Below, piece after piece: positions 8,486-16,473 of a DNA stretch of 44,092 nucleotides. Position 1 is the stretch's first letter; each line of letters begins with the position of its first letter. Origin of the DNA: Halieaceae bacterium (lineage in GTDB: Bacteria; Pseudomonadota; Gammaproteobacteria; Pseudomonadales; Halieaceae); assembly GCA_002683395.1 (NCBI GenBank), contig NYTG01000087.1, positions 1 through 44,092 on the forward strand. The letters run 5' to 3'. Made by a program: the position numbers and the translations under genes. The notes beneath the pieces are model-generated. The model saw nothing but the letters and a program-made list of their open reading frames with translations, had not been told where the DNA came from and searched no databases.

Positions 8486-9313
8486 ATGTCAGCAAAAATG
8501 GCACCTCACATAGCCTTTCTGGGTGCGGGCAATATGGCCAGCGCCATGATCAGCGGTCTTATCGCCGAAGGCTTCTCGCCCAACCAGCTGCGCGCCAGCG
8601 ACCCCAGCGAGGCCGCGTTGGCACGTCTGCAGGAATACGGCTTAACCCGCTTGGGCACCACTCCGGATGAAATATTCGAGGGCGCCGATCTGACCGTAGC
8701 GGCCGTCAAACCACAAATTATTCCGAGCGCGTTGGCGTCGATAAAAGGGCAGCTAGGTCCCGACTCCGCGCTGCTCTCAATAGCCGCCGGTATTCCTATT
8801 GCTTCATTACAGTCCCATGTGGGTCCCGACGTATCAGTGATTCGCTGCATGCCCAATACGCCCGCCATGATCGGTTTGGGTGCCAGCGCATTATTTGCCG
8901 CAGACACCGTCAGTGCGTCCCAGCGGTCATTGGCAGAGCAGGTCACGAATGCAGCGGGCACAACCGTCTGGGTGGCTAGCGAAGCGCTCCTTGACGCCGT
9001 AACCGCCGTGTCCGGAAGCGGCCCCGCCTATTTTTTTGCGCTCATTGAAGCCATCGCCCGAGCGGGAACTGAGCTGGGCTTGGATGAGGATATCTCAATG
9101 GCGCTGACCATACAGACGGCCTTGGGTGCTGCAGCACTTGCCCAACAATCTGGCGAAGGCGTCGCCACGCTGCGGGAGAACGTTACTAGCCCGGGCGGCA
9201 CAACGGAACAGGCACTGCAGTCGCTGCAAACCAGTCAATTTGATGCCGTCGTGGCGGAAGCGGTTCGCCAATGTGCGGCTCGCGCCCGGACACTGGGAGA
9301 GGAATTCGGTTAA
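8486..9313 (+). CDS. proC: Pyrroline-5-carboxylate reductase
   Basis: Final step of proline synthesis: NAD(P)H-dependent reduction of pyrroline-5-carboxylate. From the ATG at 8486 it is 275 residues, normal for ProC. The Rossmann motif is FLGAGNMA (11-18); AVKPQ, RCMPNTPA, AVSGSGPAYFF and the P5CR signature TSPGGTTEQAL are all present. A GTG at 8465 in the same frame overlaps the yggS stop (GTGA) and would add seven residues; the two starts cannot be separated from sequence alone. Its stop overlaps the yggT ATG by one base (TAATG), indicating translational coupling. Confidence 0.95.
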   Translation: MSAKMAPHIAFLGAGNMASAMISGLIAEGFSPNQLRASDPSEAALARLQEYGLTRLGTTPDEIFEGADLTVAAVKPQIIPSALASIKGQLGPDSALLSIAAGIPIASLQSHVGPDVSVIRCMPNTPAMIGLGASALFAADTVSASQRSLAEQVTNAAGTTVWVASEALLDAVTAVSGSGPAYFFALIEAIARAGTELGLDEDISMALTIQTALGAAALAQQSGEGVATLRENVTSPGGTTEQALQSLQTSQFDAVVAEAVRQCAARARTLGEEFG

Positions 9314-9906
9314 TGGATGCGGGCACCGAAATATCGTTATATCTCATCAGAAATCTCGGCGCCCTGCTGCTGCTGGTGATTGTTATGCGGGGCATCCTCC
9401 ACGCTTCGCGGGTGAACTTTTATAACCCTTTTTCACAAATGATCGTGCGCCTCACCAACCCGTTGCTGACGCCATTACATGGTATTTTGCCGGCCAAGGG
9501 CCGAATAGATTGGGCGGTCATTGTGCTGGCTGTGTTGCTGCAATCGCTTATTTTGGCGGGCATCGCCTTGGTCGCGGGCGAGCGTTGGGCGCTGCCCGGC
9601 ATCGCAACGCTGGCGGCTTGGGGTGCCATTGGTGTTGTGGCGCTATTGGTCAATCTCTACTTTTTTATTTTGATCGCCATGATTATTGTCAGCTGGGTGG
9701 CGCCGGGAAGCCGTCACCCCGCTATCGAGCTGATCTGGCAGATCGCCGAACCGATTATGGCGCCTTGTCGCGCACTGCTCCCCAATATGGGCGGCATCGA
9801 TTTTTCTCCGATACTGGTGTTTATCGGCATCAATGTGGTGCAGATCGGCTTGCGACATTTGGCGCTCACCCTTGGCCTGCCCCCGGGCCTAGTGTTCGGG
9901 CTCTGA
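9313..9906 (+). CDS. yggT: YggT family integral membrane protein
   Basis: Small inner-membrane protein of 197 residues with two copies of the YggT domain. Hydrophobic segments are visible at LGALLLLVIVMRGIL, WAVIVLAVLLQSLILAGIALV, GVVALLVNLYFFILIAMIIVSW and the C-terminal part. The repeat signature is NPFSQMIVRLTNPLLTPL in the first half, answered by HPAIELIWQIAEPIMAPCR in the second. The precise role is not settled. The family is routinely encoded after proC. The chosen ATG overlaps the proC stop by one base. Confidence 0.9.
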   Translation: MDAGTEISLYLIRNLGALLLLVIVMRGILHASRVNFYNPFSQMIVRLTNPLLTPLHGILPAKGRIDWAVIVLAVLLQSLILAGIALVAGERWALPGIATLAAWGAIGVVALLVNLYFFILIAMIIVSWVAPGSRHPAIELIWQIAEPIMAPCRALLPNMGGIDFSPILVFIGINVVQIGLRHLALTLGLPPGLVFGL

Positions 9907-9909
9907 ATA

Positions 9910-11055
9910 ATGACCGACACCTTTCCCGCAGACAGTGTTGGCCTAGTCACACCACAGGTTGCGCACTTTGACGACCCGTTTACCTTCGTCAATGGTGCTG
10001 TGCTCCAGAGCCATCAGCTGGTCTACGAGACCTATGGTGAATTAAACAGCGCGGGTGATAACGCCGTGCTCATTTGCCATGCCTTATCGGGCTCGCACCA
10101 TGCGGCGGGTTTTCACTCTGCCGATGAGCGGCGTCCGGGGTGGTGGGACCTGGCAATCGGCCCGGGAAAACCCATCGATACCGCGCGTTTATTCGTCGTT
10201 TGCTCAAACAACCTCGGTTGTTGTGACGGTTCCTCAGGACCCAATACCATCAACCCCAACACGAGAGAGGCCTGGGGTGGCCAGTTTCCTCAGCCTCAGG
10301 TTCAGGATTGGGTGCGCAGTCAAAAACGGCTCGCCGAACACCTCGGTATAACAAAATGGGCAGCCGTTATTGGCGGCAGTCTGGGTGGCATGCAGGCTCT
10401 CCAGTGGACCATCGACTTTCCCGATTGGGTCGGACATTGCGTCGCACTGGCCGCGGCACCGGGCCTTACCGCTCAGAACATCGCCTTCAATGAAATTGCC
10501 CGCCATGCAATTCTGTCCGACCCGGACTGGCGCGAGGGCGCCTATCTGTCAGAGGGTACCTTGCCTGCCCGCGGCGTCGCGCTCGCGAGGATGGTGGGGC
10601 ACCTGACCTACATGTCAGCTGACGGAATGAGTGACCGTTTTGGCAGGGAACTGCGCGAAGGCGGGTTCTCGCCAGATGAGAATGCCGAGTGGGTGTTTCA
10701 GGTAGAGAGCTATTTGCGACACCAGGGAAGTCGTTTTTCCACGCAGTTTGATGCCAACACCTACGTGCTGATGACCCGCGCGCTAGATCTTTTTGACCTG
10801 ACCGGGAGTCAAGACGGCGGCCTGGCGGCGGTGCTCTCGCGTGCACAGGCTGAGTTTCTAGTGGCCTCGTTCAGCTCCGACTGGCGCTTCCCGCCGCAGC
10901 GGTCTATCGAGATCCGTGATGCACTGATGGCAGCCGGTAAACCGGTGACCTACGCCAATATCGAGACCGACAATGGGCATGATGGCTTTCTGCTGCCCAA
11001 CCCCAGCTACGAGCAGCTGCTGAAGGAATGGATGCGCAGGGTGGGCCCCTCATGA
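9910..11055 (+). CDS. metX: Homoserine O-acyltransferase MetX
   Basis: Acylates homoserine in the first committed step of methionine synthesis. The 381-residue alpha/beta-hydrolase closely follows the Pseudomonas MetX pattern: LICHALSGSHHAAG (54-67), nucleophile elbow GGSLGG with Ser157, QVESYLRHQG, FDANTYVLMTRALD, and the C-terminal DNGHDGFLL with the catalytic His. Pseudomonas-type MetX enzymes use succinyl-CoA rather than acetyl-CoA, so I leave the acyl donor open. Odd point: NNLGCCDGSSGP has Cys104 where relatives usually have Gly. The stop overlaps metW (ATGA). Confidence 0.95.
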   Translation: MTDTFPADSVGLVTPQVAHFDDPFTFVNGAVLQSHQLVYETYGELNSAGDNAVLICHALSGSHHAAGFHSADERRPGWWDLAIGPGKPIDTARLFVVCSNNLGCCDGSSGPNTINPNTREAWGGQFPQPQVQDWVRSQKRLAEHLGITKWAAVIGGSLGGMQALQWTIDFPDWVGHCVALAAAPGLTAQNIAFNEIARHAILSDPDWREGAYLSEGTLPARGVALARMVGHLTYMSADGMSDRFGRELREGGFSPDENAEWVFQVESYLRHQGSRFSTQFDANTYVLMTRALDLFDLTGSQDGGLAAVLSRAQAEFLVASFSSDWRFPPQRSIEIRDALMAAGKPVTYANIETDNGHDGFLLPNPSYEQLLKEWMRRVGPS

Positions 11056-11651
11056 ATCGACTCGATCTTAAGACCGTACTCGATTGGGTGCCCAAAAACA
11101 GCCGCGTGCTAGACCTGGGCTGCGGCGATGGCGCCTTTCTCGCTCGCCTGCGCGATGAGCGAAATGCGATAGGTGTCGGTGTGGATATCGATCCCGCCAA
11201 TCTCATTGCCGCAGTGAGTAAAGGTCTCGATGTAATTCAGGAAGACATCAATGACGGCCTGTATTGCTTTACAACCAACCGGTTTGATGTCGTCGTGCTG
11301 GCACACGCCCTGCAGGAGCTGACGCATCCGCATATTGCGCTTGAACGTATGGTCGATATTGGTGACGAAGCCATTGTGTCATTTCCTAATTTTGGGCACT
11401 GGTTATGTCGCGCTCACCTGGGCTTCAAAGGCCGTATGCCCATGTCACGAGCAATGCCGCGTCACTGGTACAACACGCCTAACATTCACTTTTGTACGGT
11501 CAAGGATTTCGAGTCGCTGTGTTCAGATTTAAAGATCGACATCATCGAGCGGGCGACCATTGCTGGCGCCGCCCAGGGTCTTCTGGGAAAGTGGTTTCCC
11601 AACCTGTTCGCCACCAGCGCTATCTACCGTATTCGCCGCGCTGGCGGCTGA
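11052..11651 (+). CDS. metW: Methionine biosynthesis protein MetW
   Basis: SAM-methyltransferase-fold protein of 199 residues, obligately paired with MetX in many proteobacteria and thought to support or regulate homoserine acylation. The fold motif DLGCGDG is at 21-27, followed by GVDID, DVVVLAHALQELTHP, SFPNFGHW and the family-typical WYNTPNIHFCTVKDFE. The ATG at 11052 shares ATGA with the metX stop, which decides the start; an in-frame start at 11028 is an extension inside metX. Confidence 0.95.
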   Translation: MNRLDLKTVLDWVPKNSRVLDLGCGDGAFLARLRDERNAIGVGVDIDPANLIAAVSKGLDVIQEDINDGLYCFTTNRFDVVVLAHALQELTHPHIALERMVDIGDEAIVSFPNFGHWLCRAHLGFKGRMPMSRAMPRHWYNTPNIHFCTVKDFESLCSDLKIDIIERATIAGAAQGLLGKWFPNLFATSAIYRIRRAGG

Positions 11652-12070
11652 TTGTTGCACTGCTGATCGGATGCCTCGCGCTCCCTGTCATCGCCCAGCA
11701 GTCAACGCGCTACGACCAGTTCGAGCTGCACCACAGTATCGTTTACACCACTTTCCTGTCTCCCGAGGTGGCCGCTGAATACGGCATCGCGCGAGGTGCC
11801 GACAAAGCGATTCTCACACTGTCAGTGCGAGACGCAGATTCCGGGGAGATCGCCGGGCGCCCCATGTCGATCGAAGGGCAGACCTGGGATCTGATCACGG
11901 GCGGGGCAATGCGGGTTAAGGAGATTCGAGAGGGTCGCGCCACCTATTACATCGTGCCCTTCGAGTTTTTGGATCGCGAATACCGTTTTTTTGAATTCAC
12001 CTTTCAGCCGGAGGGCGCGGAGAAGCCGTTTGAACATAAAATGAAAGTACAGCTCTGGCGACAAGGTTAG
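11591..12070 (+). CDS. Secreted DUF4426 protein
   Basis: Exported protein of about 159 residues with a signal peptide: basic n-region ending RWR, hydrophobic core LIVALLIGCLALPVIA, likely cleavage before Gln-Gln. The mature domain, from RYDQFELHHSIVYTTFL to PFEHKMKVQLWRQG, matches the DUF4426 protein that follows metW in Pseudomonas (PA0388 position). Function unknown. No ATG precedes the signal peptide in frame; the GTG at 11591 lies inside the end of metW, after GGGAAA, so the gene would overlap metW by about 60 bases. A start at non-standard ATT 11651 is less likely. Confidence 0.75.
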   Translation: MVSQPVRHQRYLPYSPRWRLIVALLIGCLALPVIAQQSTRYDQFELHHSIVYTTFLSPEVAAEYGIARGADKAILTLSVRDADSGEIAGRPMSIEGQTWDLITGGAMRVKEIREGRATYYIVPFEFLDREYRFFEFTFQPEGAEKPFEHKMKVQLWRQG

Positions 12071-12073
12071 TCG

Positions 12074-12670
12074 ATGGCAGAAAACAGTCTTCCCCAGTTG
12101 GTCCTTGCCAGTCATAACAAGGGGAAAATTCGGGAGTTTCGAGCCGTCCTGGGTCACCAATGGCACATTTGCCCACAGGAGGAGTGGGGGATCACTGAGG
12201 TACCCGAGACAGGCAGTACGTTTGTCGAAAACGCACTCATCAAAGCGCGCCACGCGAGTGAGCAAGCCGGTTGTGCAGCACTGGCAGACGATTCCGGATT
12301 GGTCGTGCCCGCTCTGGGCGGTGACCCGGGACTGCGCTCAGCGCGCTATTCTGGTGAGGGTGACGAGGCCAATAACGCACTGCTTCTTGAGAATATGGCG
12401 GCGCTAGAAGGCGCTGACCGCCGCGCATTTTACATAGCCGTTGTGGTGTTCCTGCAACACGACAGGGACCCGACTCCGCTTATCGCCGAAGGGCGATGGC
12501 ACGGCCACATCGCCCATACACCGCGAGGCTCGGATGGTTTTGGCTACGACCCTCTTTTCATACCGGCCGGTGGTAGCCAGCATGCAGCCGAGCTGCGGCC
12601 CGAGGACAAAAATCGGGTAAGCCACCGCGCTATCGCTGTCACACGTTTGCTGGATCAGCTAGGGGAATGA
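12074..12670 (+). CDS. rdgB: XTP/dITP pyrophosphatase
   Basis: Removes non-canonical purine triphosphates (ITP, dITP, XTP) from the nucleotide pool. The 198-residue protein has the N-terminal LASHNKGKIREF (11-22), the catalytic ALADDSGLVVPAL block, PGLRSARYSGEG, the GRWHGHIAHTPRGSDGFGYD substrate block, and NRVSHRAIA. Three bases separate it from the DUF4426 gene, and its stop overlaps the hemW ATG (ATGA). Confidence 0.96.
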   Translation: MAENSLPQLVLASHNKGKIREFRAVLGHQWHICPQEEWGITEVPETGSTFVENALIKARHASEQAGCAALADDSGLVVPALGGDPGLRSARYSGEGDEANNALLLENMAALEGADRRAFYIAVVVFLQHDRDPTPLIAEGRWHGHIAHTPRGSDGFGYDPLFIPAGGSQHAAELRPEDKNRVSHRAIAVTRLLDQLGE

Positions 12671-13821
12671 TCGACCCCGGGAACGTCCCCTTATCGCTTT
12701 ACGTTCACCTGCCTTGGTGCACTCGCAAATGCCCCTACTGCGACTTCAATAGCCATGAAGGCTTCTCGCCGACCTTGCAGCAACCCTATATCGAGGCACT
12801 GCTGAGCGATCTCGACAGCCAGCGGCACTGGCTGGCTGGCCGAGCAGTTGACTCCATTTTCATTGGGGGCGGCACGCCAAGCCTGTTCGAAAGCCGGTGG
12901 ATAGCAGAACTGCTCGAGGGGATCGCTCAACGAGTATTCCTGCCAAATGATATCGAGATCACCCTGGAGAGTAATCCGGGGAGTGCCGAGAGCTCGCGCT
13001 TCAAAGACTATCGATTGGCGGGGGTCAATCGGCTCAGCATCGGCGTACAGAGCTTCGATGATAAGGCGCTGAAGACCCTGGGACGGGTTCACTCTGGTGA
13101 CGAGGCGCGTCATGCCTTGGATCTGGTCGCCGCTGTCGGCTTCCATCGCTGGAATATCGACTTAATGCATGGGCTCCCGGGGCAAAATGCAGCGCTCGCC
13201 GAAGCTGACCTCACTGAAGCGATTGACCGCAGTGCCGGACATATTTCCTGGTATCAGCTCACTATCGAGCGCAATACCCACTTCTGGTCCAGGCCACCCA
13301 TGCTCCCCGAAGAGAGCACGCTCGAGGCGATTCAGCTTCAGGGAGAAGCGTGCCTCAATGAGGCTCATCTATTGCAGTATGAAGTGTCTGCTTTCAGCCG
13401 GCCGGGTGAGGAGAGCCGACACAACCTAAACTATTGGGAGTTCGGTGATTACCTCGGTTTGGGCGCCGGCGCTCACGGTAAAGTTTCGCTCCATGACGGC
13501 GCCATTGTTCGCAGCCAACGAACTCGGGCGCCATTGGATTATCTGAAGGAAGCCAACTCGCCCTCCATGCCGCCGCCACAGCGTGTCCCGCTGGCACCAG
13601 AAGAAAAGACGGTGGAATTTGCAATGAATGCGCTGCGCTTAAAATCAGGGGTGCCCATACATCGCTTCGCTGAACATACAGGCCTACCGGCTGAACAACT
13701 GGCCGCAGCGGCTACCACCGCACTCTCGCGCGGGTGGATTGAGGAGTTCAGCAACGGGTGGTTCAGGACCACACCGCTGGGCTACCGTTTTTTAGACAGC
13801 GTGATCGCGACTTTTCTCTAA
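12667..13821 (+). CDS. hemW: Heme chaperone HemW (radical SAM)
   Basis: Radical-SAM protein related to coproporphyrinogen dehydrogenase HemN but acting as a heme carrier/chaperone. It has 384 residues. The cluster motif is C18-x3-C22-x2-C25 in HLPWCTRKCPYCDF. Other blocks: IFIGGGTPSLFE, TLESNPGS, RLSIGVQSFDDKALKTLGR, NIDLMHGLPGQ, LGLGAGAHGK. The N-terminal cysteine extension typical of true HemN is absent, favouring HemW. It ends tail to tail with trmB, sharing the four bases CTAA. Confidence 0.95.
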   Translation: MIDPGNVPLSLYVHLPWCTRKCPYCDFNSHEGFSPTLQQPYIEALLSDLDSQRHWLAGRAVDSIFIGGGTPSLFESRWIAELLEGIAQRVFLPNDIEITLESNPGSAESSRFKDYRLAGVNRLSIGVQSFDDKALKTLGRVHSGDEARHALDLVAAVGFHRWNIDLMHGLPGQNAALAEADLTEAIDRSAGHISWYQLTIERNTHFWSRPPMLPEESTLEAIQLQGEACLNEAHLLQYEVSAFSRPGEESRHNLNYWEFGDYLGLGAGAHGKVSLHDGAIVRSQRTRAPLDYLKEANSPSMPPPQRVPLAPEEKTVEFAMNALRLKSGVPIHRFAEHTGLPAEQLAAAATTALSRGWIEEFSNGWFRTTPLGYRFLDSVIATFL

Positions 13822-14513
13822 GCCCGGCGATAAATCAAATCCTGTACCACGTGCCCCAGCCTCTCGCCCCGGGCTTCAAATTTCGTGAGCGGTCGGTAAT
13901 CGGGGCGCGGGACTCCAGCACCGGGGCCACCCCCTGCGCTGGTCAAAAGCGGCTCAGCGTCGAGCACGTCGAACATGTGCTCGGCATAAGGCACCCAGTC
14001 GGTGGCAAGATGCAGATATCCATCCGCTTTCAACAGTGCCGCCAGTTCACGGACCAGTTTCGGCTGAATCAACCGGCGCTTGTGATGCCGCTTTTTGTGC
14101 CAGGGATCGGGAAAAAAGATATGGATCGCATCGACGGAGTCAGGCGCGAGACAGTGTTCCATCACCTCAACGGCGTCGTCGGCATAAACACGGAGATTGT
14201 CGATGTCGGCCCCCAGCAACTGGGACAACAGTCGCCCGACACCGGGGCGATGCACTTCAATGCCCACAAACTGTGCGGCGGGGTCTGCGTCGGCCATCTG
14301 CAACAGACTGTCGCCCATACCAAAGCCCACTTCGACGATGCGGCGCCCGGCGAAACCAAAGGTCGCATCCCAATCCAGTAGGCCGCTCTGGAGGTTAAGG
14401 CCAAACCGCGGAAAACCCTCCTGCCAGCCACGCGTTTGTGCCGGCGTCATTCGTCCGGCACGCATCACGAAGCTGCGTATTCGATTTGTGAGCGGGCGCT
14501 CGGAGGATCCCAC
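13818..14513 (-). CDS. trmB: tRNA (guanine-N7-)-methyltransferase
   Basis: Makes m7G46 in tRNA using SAM. The 231-residue protein has the N-terminal NRIRSFVMRAGRMTPAQ typical of gammaproteobacterial TrmB, SAM motif VEVGFGMGDSLLQMA, GIEVHRPGVG, the catalytic FFPDPWHKKRHHKRRL block, ATDWVPYAEHM and the C-terminal TKFEARGERLGH. Translation probably starts at GTG 14513. It follows rpoH on the same strand with a 40-base gap, so it may be transcribed with it. It overlaps the hemW stop by four bases. Confidence 0.95.
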   Translation of the reverse strand: MGSSERPLTNRIRSFVMRAGRMTPAQTRGWQEGFPRFGLNLQSGLLDWDATFGFAGRRIVEVGFGMGDSLLQMADADPAAQFVGIEVHRPGVGRLLSQLLGADIDNLRVYADDAVEVMEHCLAPDSVDAIHIFFPDPWHKKRHHKRRLIQPKLVRELAALLKADGYLHLATDWVPYAEHMFDVLDAEPLLTSAGGGPGAGVPRPDYRPLTKFEARGERLGHVVQDLIYRRA

Positions 14514-14553
14514 GGGAAAAGTCTAAAAGAGCTGGTGGCGCTTTAAACGCTGT

Positions 14554-15429
14554 TTACGCCGCCATGGCGGTGCGTAACTTTTTCATCGCATTGGCTTCTA
14601 ACTGCCGGATGCGCTCCACCGATACCTGGTACTCGGCCGCCAACTCGTGGAGCGTGCATTTATCGTCAACCAGCCAACGACGCTCGAGAATATCTCGGCT
14701 GCGATCGTCGAGGTCCGTCAATGCGAGCCGCAGTTTAGCTGCGCTGTCCTGAGCAAAGTCCTCGGCTTCAACGAGCTGGCTGGGATCCACCTGCCCGTCG
14801 GTCAAAAAGTACTGGGGCGCCTGCCAGCCCTCTTCGTCATCACTGTCGGTCGGCGCGTCGAAGGCGACATCGCGGCTGGCCAAGCGGCCCTCCATTCTGG
14901 TGACTTCAGCCTCATCAACACCCAAATCAGCCGCAATGGCTCGGGTTTCTTCCGCAGACAACCAACCAAGGGCTTTTTTCTGACTCCGCAGATTAAAAAA
15001 CAACTTTCGCTGGGCCTTGGTCGTGGCGACTTTGACAATCCGCCAGTTGCGAAGAATGTACTCGTGCATCTCCGCTTTTATCCAGTGCACAGCAAACGAC
15101 ACCAACCGTACACCCTTATTGGGATCGAACCGTTTTACCGCTTTCATCAAGCCGACGTTGCCTTCCTGAATCAAGTCAGCCTCTGCCAATCCGTAACCCG
15201 AGTAACTGCGAGCAATGTGCACAACAAACCGAAGGTGTGCCAGCACCAGCTCTCGAGCCGAATCGACGCACTCCTCATAGAATAAGCGCTCTGCAAGCTC
15301 ACTCTCACGCTCAGCGGACAACAGGGCAATGCTGCTGACGGCCTGGATATACGCGGGCAAATTGGCGCCGGGCGCCATATTGAGCACTGCGCTATTGGGC
15401 AAAGCGAGTGCGCGCGGTGTCTCTGTCAT
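14554..15429 (-). CDS. rpoH: RNA polymerase heat-shock sigma factor sigma-32
   Basis: Directs RNA polymerase to heat-shock promoters. From the ATG at 15429 it is 291 residues (P. aeruginosa 284). Region 2 shows AHLRFVVHIARSYSGYGL, ADLIQEGNVGLMKAVKRFDP and VSFAVHWIKAEMHEYIL; the RpoH box QRKLFFNLRSQKK follows; region 4 has LDDRSRDILERRWL and the HTH TLHELAAEYQVSVERIRQLEANAMKKLR. The start is decided by TGGAGG eight bases upstream; a longer frame to 15471 would run into the CIRCE operator. Last member of the leftward ftsY-ftsE-ftsX-rpoH order, and probably under its own HrcA-type control. Confidence 0.97.
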   Translation of the reverse strand: MTETPRALALPNSAVLNMAPGANLPAYIQAVSSIALLSAERESELAERLFYEECVDSARELVLAHLRFVVHIARSYSGYGLAEADLIQEGNVGLMKAVKRFDPNKGVRLVSFAVHWIKAEMHEYILRNWRIVKVATTKAQRKLFFNLRSQKKALGWLSAEETRAIAADLGVDEAEVTRMEGRLASRDVAFDAPTDSDDEEGWQAPQYFLTDGQVDPSQLVEAEDFAQDSAAKLRLALTDLDDRSRDILERRWLVDDKCTLHELAAEYQVSVERIRQLEANAMKKLRTAMAA

Positions 15430-15437
15430 GTTAATCG

Positions 15438-15443
15438 CCTCCA
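15438..15443 (-). promoter_or_regulatory. Ribosome binding site of rpoH
   Basis: TGGAGG on the minus strand, eight bases before the ATG at 15429. It fixes that ATG as the start rather than the in-frame codon at 15471. Confidence 0.85.
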
Positions 15444-15464
15444 AAAGGCTGATAGCCCCATATT

Positions 15465-15491
15465 TTAGCACTCTCCCCCCTAGAGTGCTAA
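15465..15491 (-). promoter_or_regulatory. CIRCE element (HrcA operator) upstream of rpoH
   Basis: TTAGCACTC, nine bases, then GAGTGCTAA: an exact match to the CIRCE consensus (9-9-9 inverted repeat), 35 bases upstream of the rpoH ATG and in the 90-base gap after ftsX. CIRCE is bound by the repressor HrcA, whose folding depends on GroEL. As it lies between any upstream promoter and the ribosome site, it should repress rpoH at normal temperature. hrcA itself is not in the window. Confidence 0.93.
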
Positions 15492-15519
15492 ACCTTGAAA
15501 AATACCGGTTTTCAGTGGG

Positions 15520-16473
15520 TTAGCGAGTTTCGAGTTGCCTAAAGTAGTGCTCAGCCGCCGCCCAGGAGACCAACCACCCGATAATGGCACCCAACAAAAT
15601 AAGCGCCAATGGATACACTAAGCCCGGACCCTGAAGCTGCCCGGGACTGTCGTACAACAGGAACAGGGCGTTGACCGGACCTGTGAGCCAGAGGCTCAAA
15701 GCCCAAAGCATGAGCGCTGCTAACACCCCGCCGCCGACACCAAAATACAGCCCGGTATACAAAAAAGGTCTACGCACGAAGGCAGGGGAACCGCCGATCA
15801 CGCGCACCACGAGGATTTCCTCCCTGCGGGCATCGATGGCCAGATGGAGAGTATTGGCCAGCGCCAGAATGGCGCCCAGTATCATGGCGCCGCCCAGCGC
15901 GAGTACCCAGCGTTCACCCGCCACCAGCGTCTCTTCAAGGCGCGACATCCAGCGAGTGTCTGCGACCACTCGAGTAACGTTAGGTAATGACTCAAGCTCT
16001 CCGATCAAGTGATTCAGCGCTGAGTCGTGGGCCGGCAACCTAGGCAGCACACGCAACGTATGGGGCAGGGGGTTTCGATCGAGCGAAGCTAATAGCGTCG
16101 CCAAGCCGGTCTGCTCACCAAACTCCGACAGCGCTTGTTCACGACTCACCAACCGTACCGCATCGATCTGCGACCAATTCTCAATCTGACCCTGCACCGC
16201 CTCGGCACTCGCACGATCCGCTTCTCTGTCCAGCATGACGGACAGCTGAGCTGAGCGCGCCAGATCGGGAACGATAGGGCGTAGGTTTGCAACGGTCAGC
16301 AATAGCGCACTGGGGAGTGCCAGTGAGATCGCGACCACTAGCCAAACTAACCCCGTCGCAACGGGCCGGTGCAGCAGTTTTCGCCAACTGTCGTTAGCAG
16401 CGATCCGGTGTTGTGCTCGCCACACGGCTGACCGGGTCCACCGCTCTGCCGGTTGGCCTGTTGGTGAATTCAT
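15520..16473 (-). CDS. ftsX: Cell division protein FtsX
   Basis: Permease-like partner of FtsE; transmits ATPase state to periplasmic murein hydrolase activators at the septum. 317 residues: cytoplasmic N-terminus, first TM at about LVWLVVAISLALPSALLL, a large periplasmic loop (roughly 70-180), then three more TMs, WVLALGGAMILGAILALA, YFGVGGGVLAALMLWALSLW and LVYPLALILLGAIIGWLVSW. The start ATG shares ATGA with the ftsE stop. Confidence 0.95.
   Translation of the reverse strand: MNSPTGQPAERWTRSAVWRAQHRIAANDSWRKLLHRPVATGLVWLVVAISLALPSALLLTVANLRPIVPDLARSAQLSVMLDREADRASAEAVQGQIENWSQIDAVRLVSREQALSEFGEQTGLATLLASLDRNPLPHTLRVLPRLPAHDSALNHLIGELESLPNVTRVVADTRWMSRLEETLVAGERWVLALGGAMILGAILALANTLHLAIDARREEILVVRVIGGSPAFVRRPFLYTGLYFGVGGGVLAALMLWALSLWLTGPVNALFLLYDSPGQLQGPGLVYPLALILLGAIIGWLVSWAAAEHYFRQLETR

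Noticed and set aside
13758..14381. Plus-strand frame of 207 codons over trmB
   Set aside because: Antisense to trmB, whose SAM and FPDPWHKKRH motifs are intact. The frame starts inside hemW out of frame.
14514..14553. Possible terminator between rpoH and trmB
   Set aside because: The GTTTA/TAAAC pairing is only five bases with bulges and no T-run, so I do not call it.
14647..15285. Plus-strand frame of 212 codons over rpoH
   Set aside because: A shadow of the highly conserved rpoH sequence; no family resemblance.
15452..15462. CCCCATAT, resembling a sigma-32 -10 element, near the rpoH CIRCE
   Set aside because: It is on the plus strand, pointing away from rpoH, and no CTTGAAA-type -35 lies at 13-15 bases upstream on that strand.
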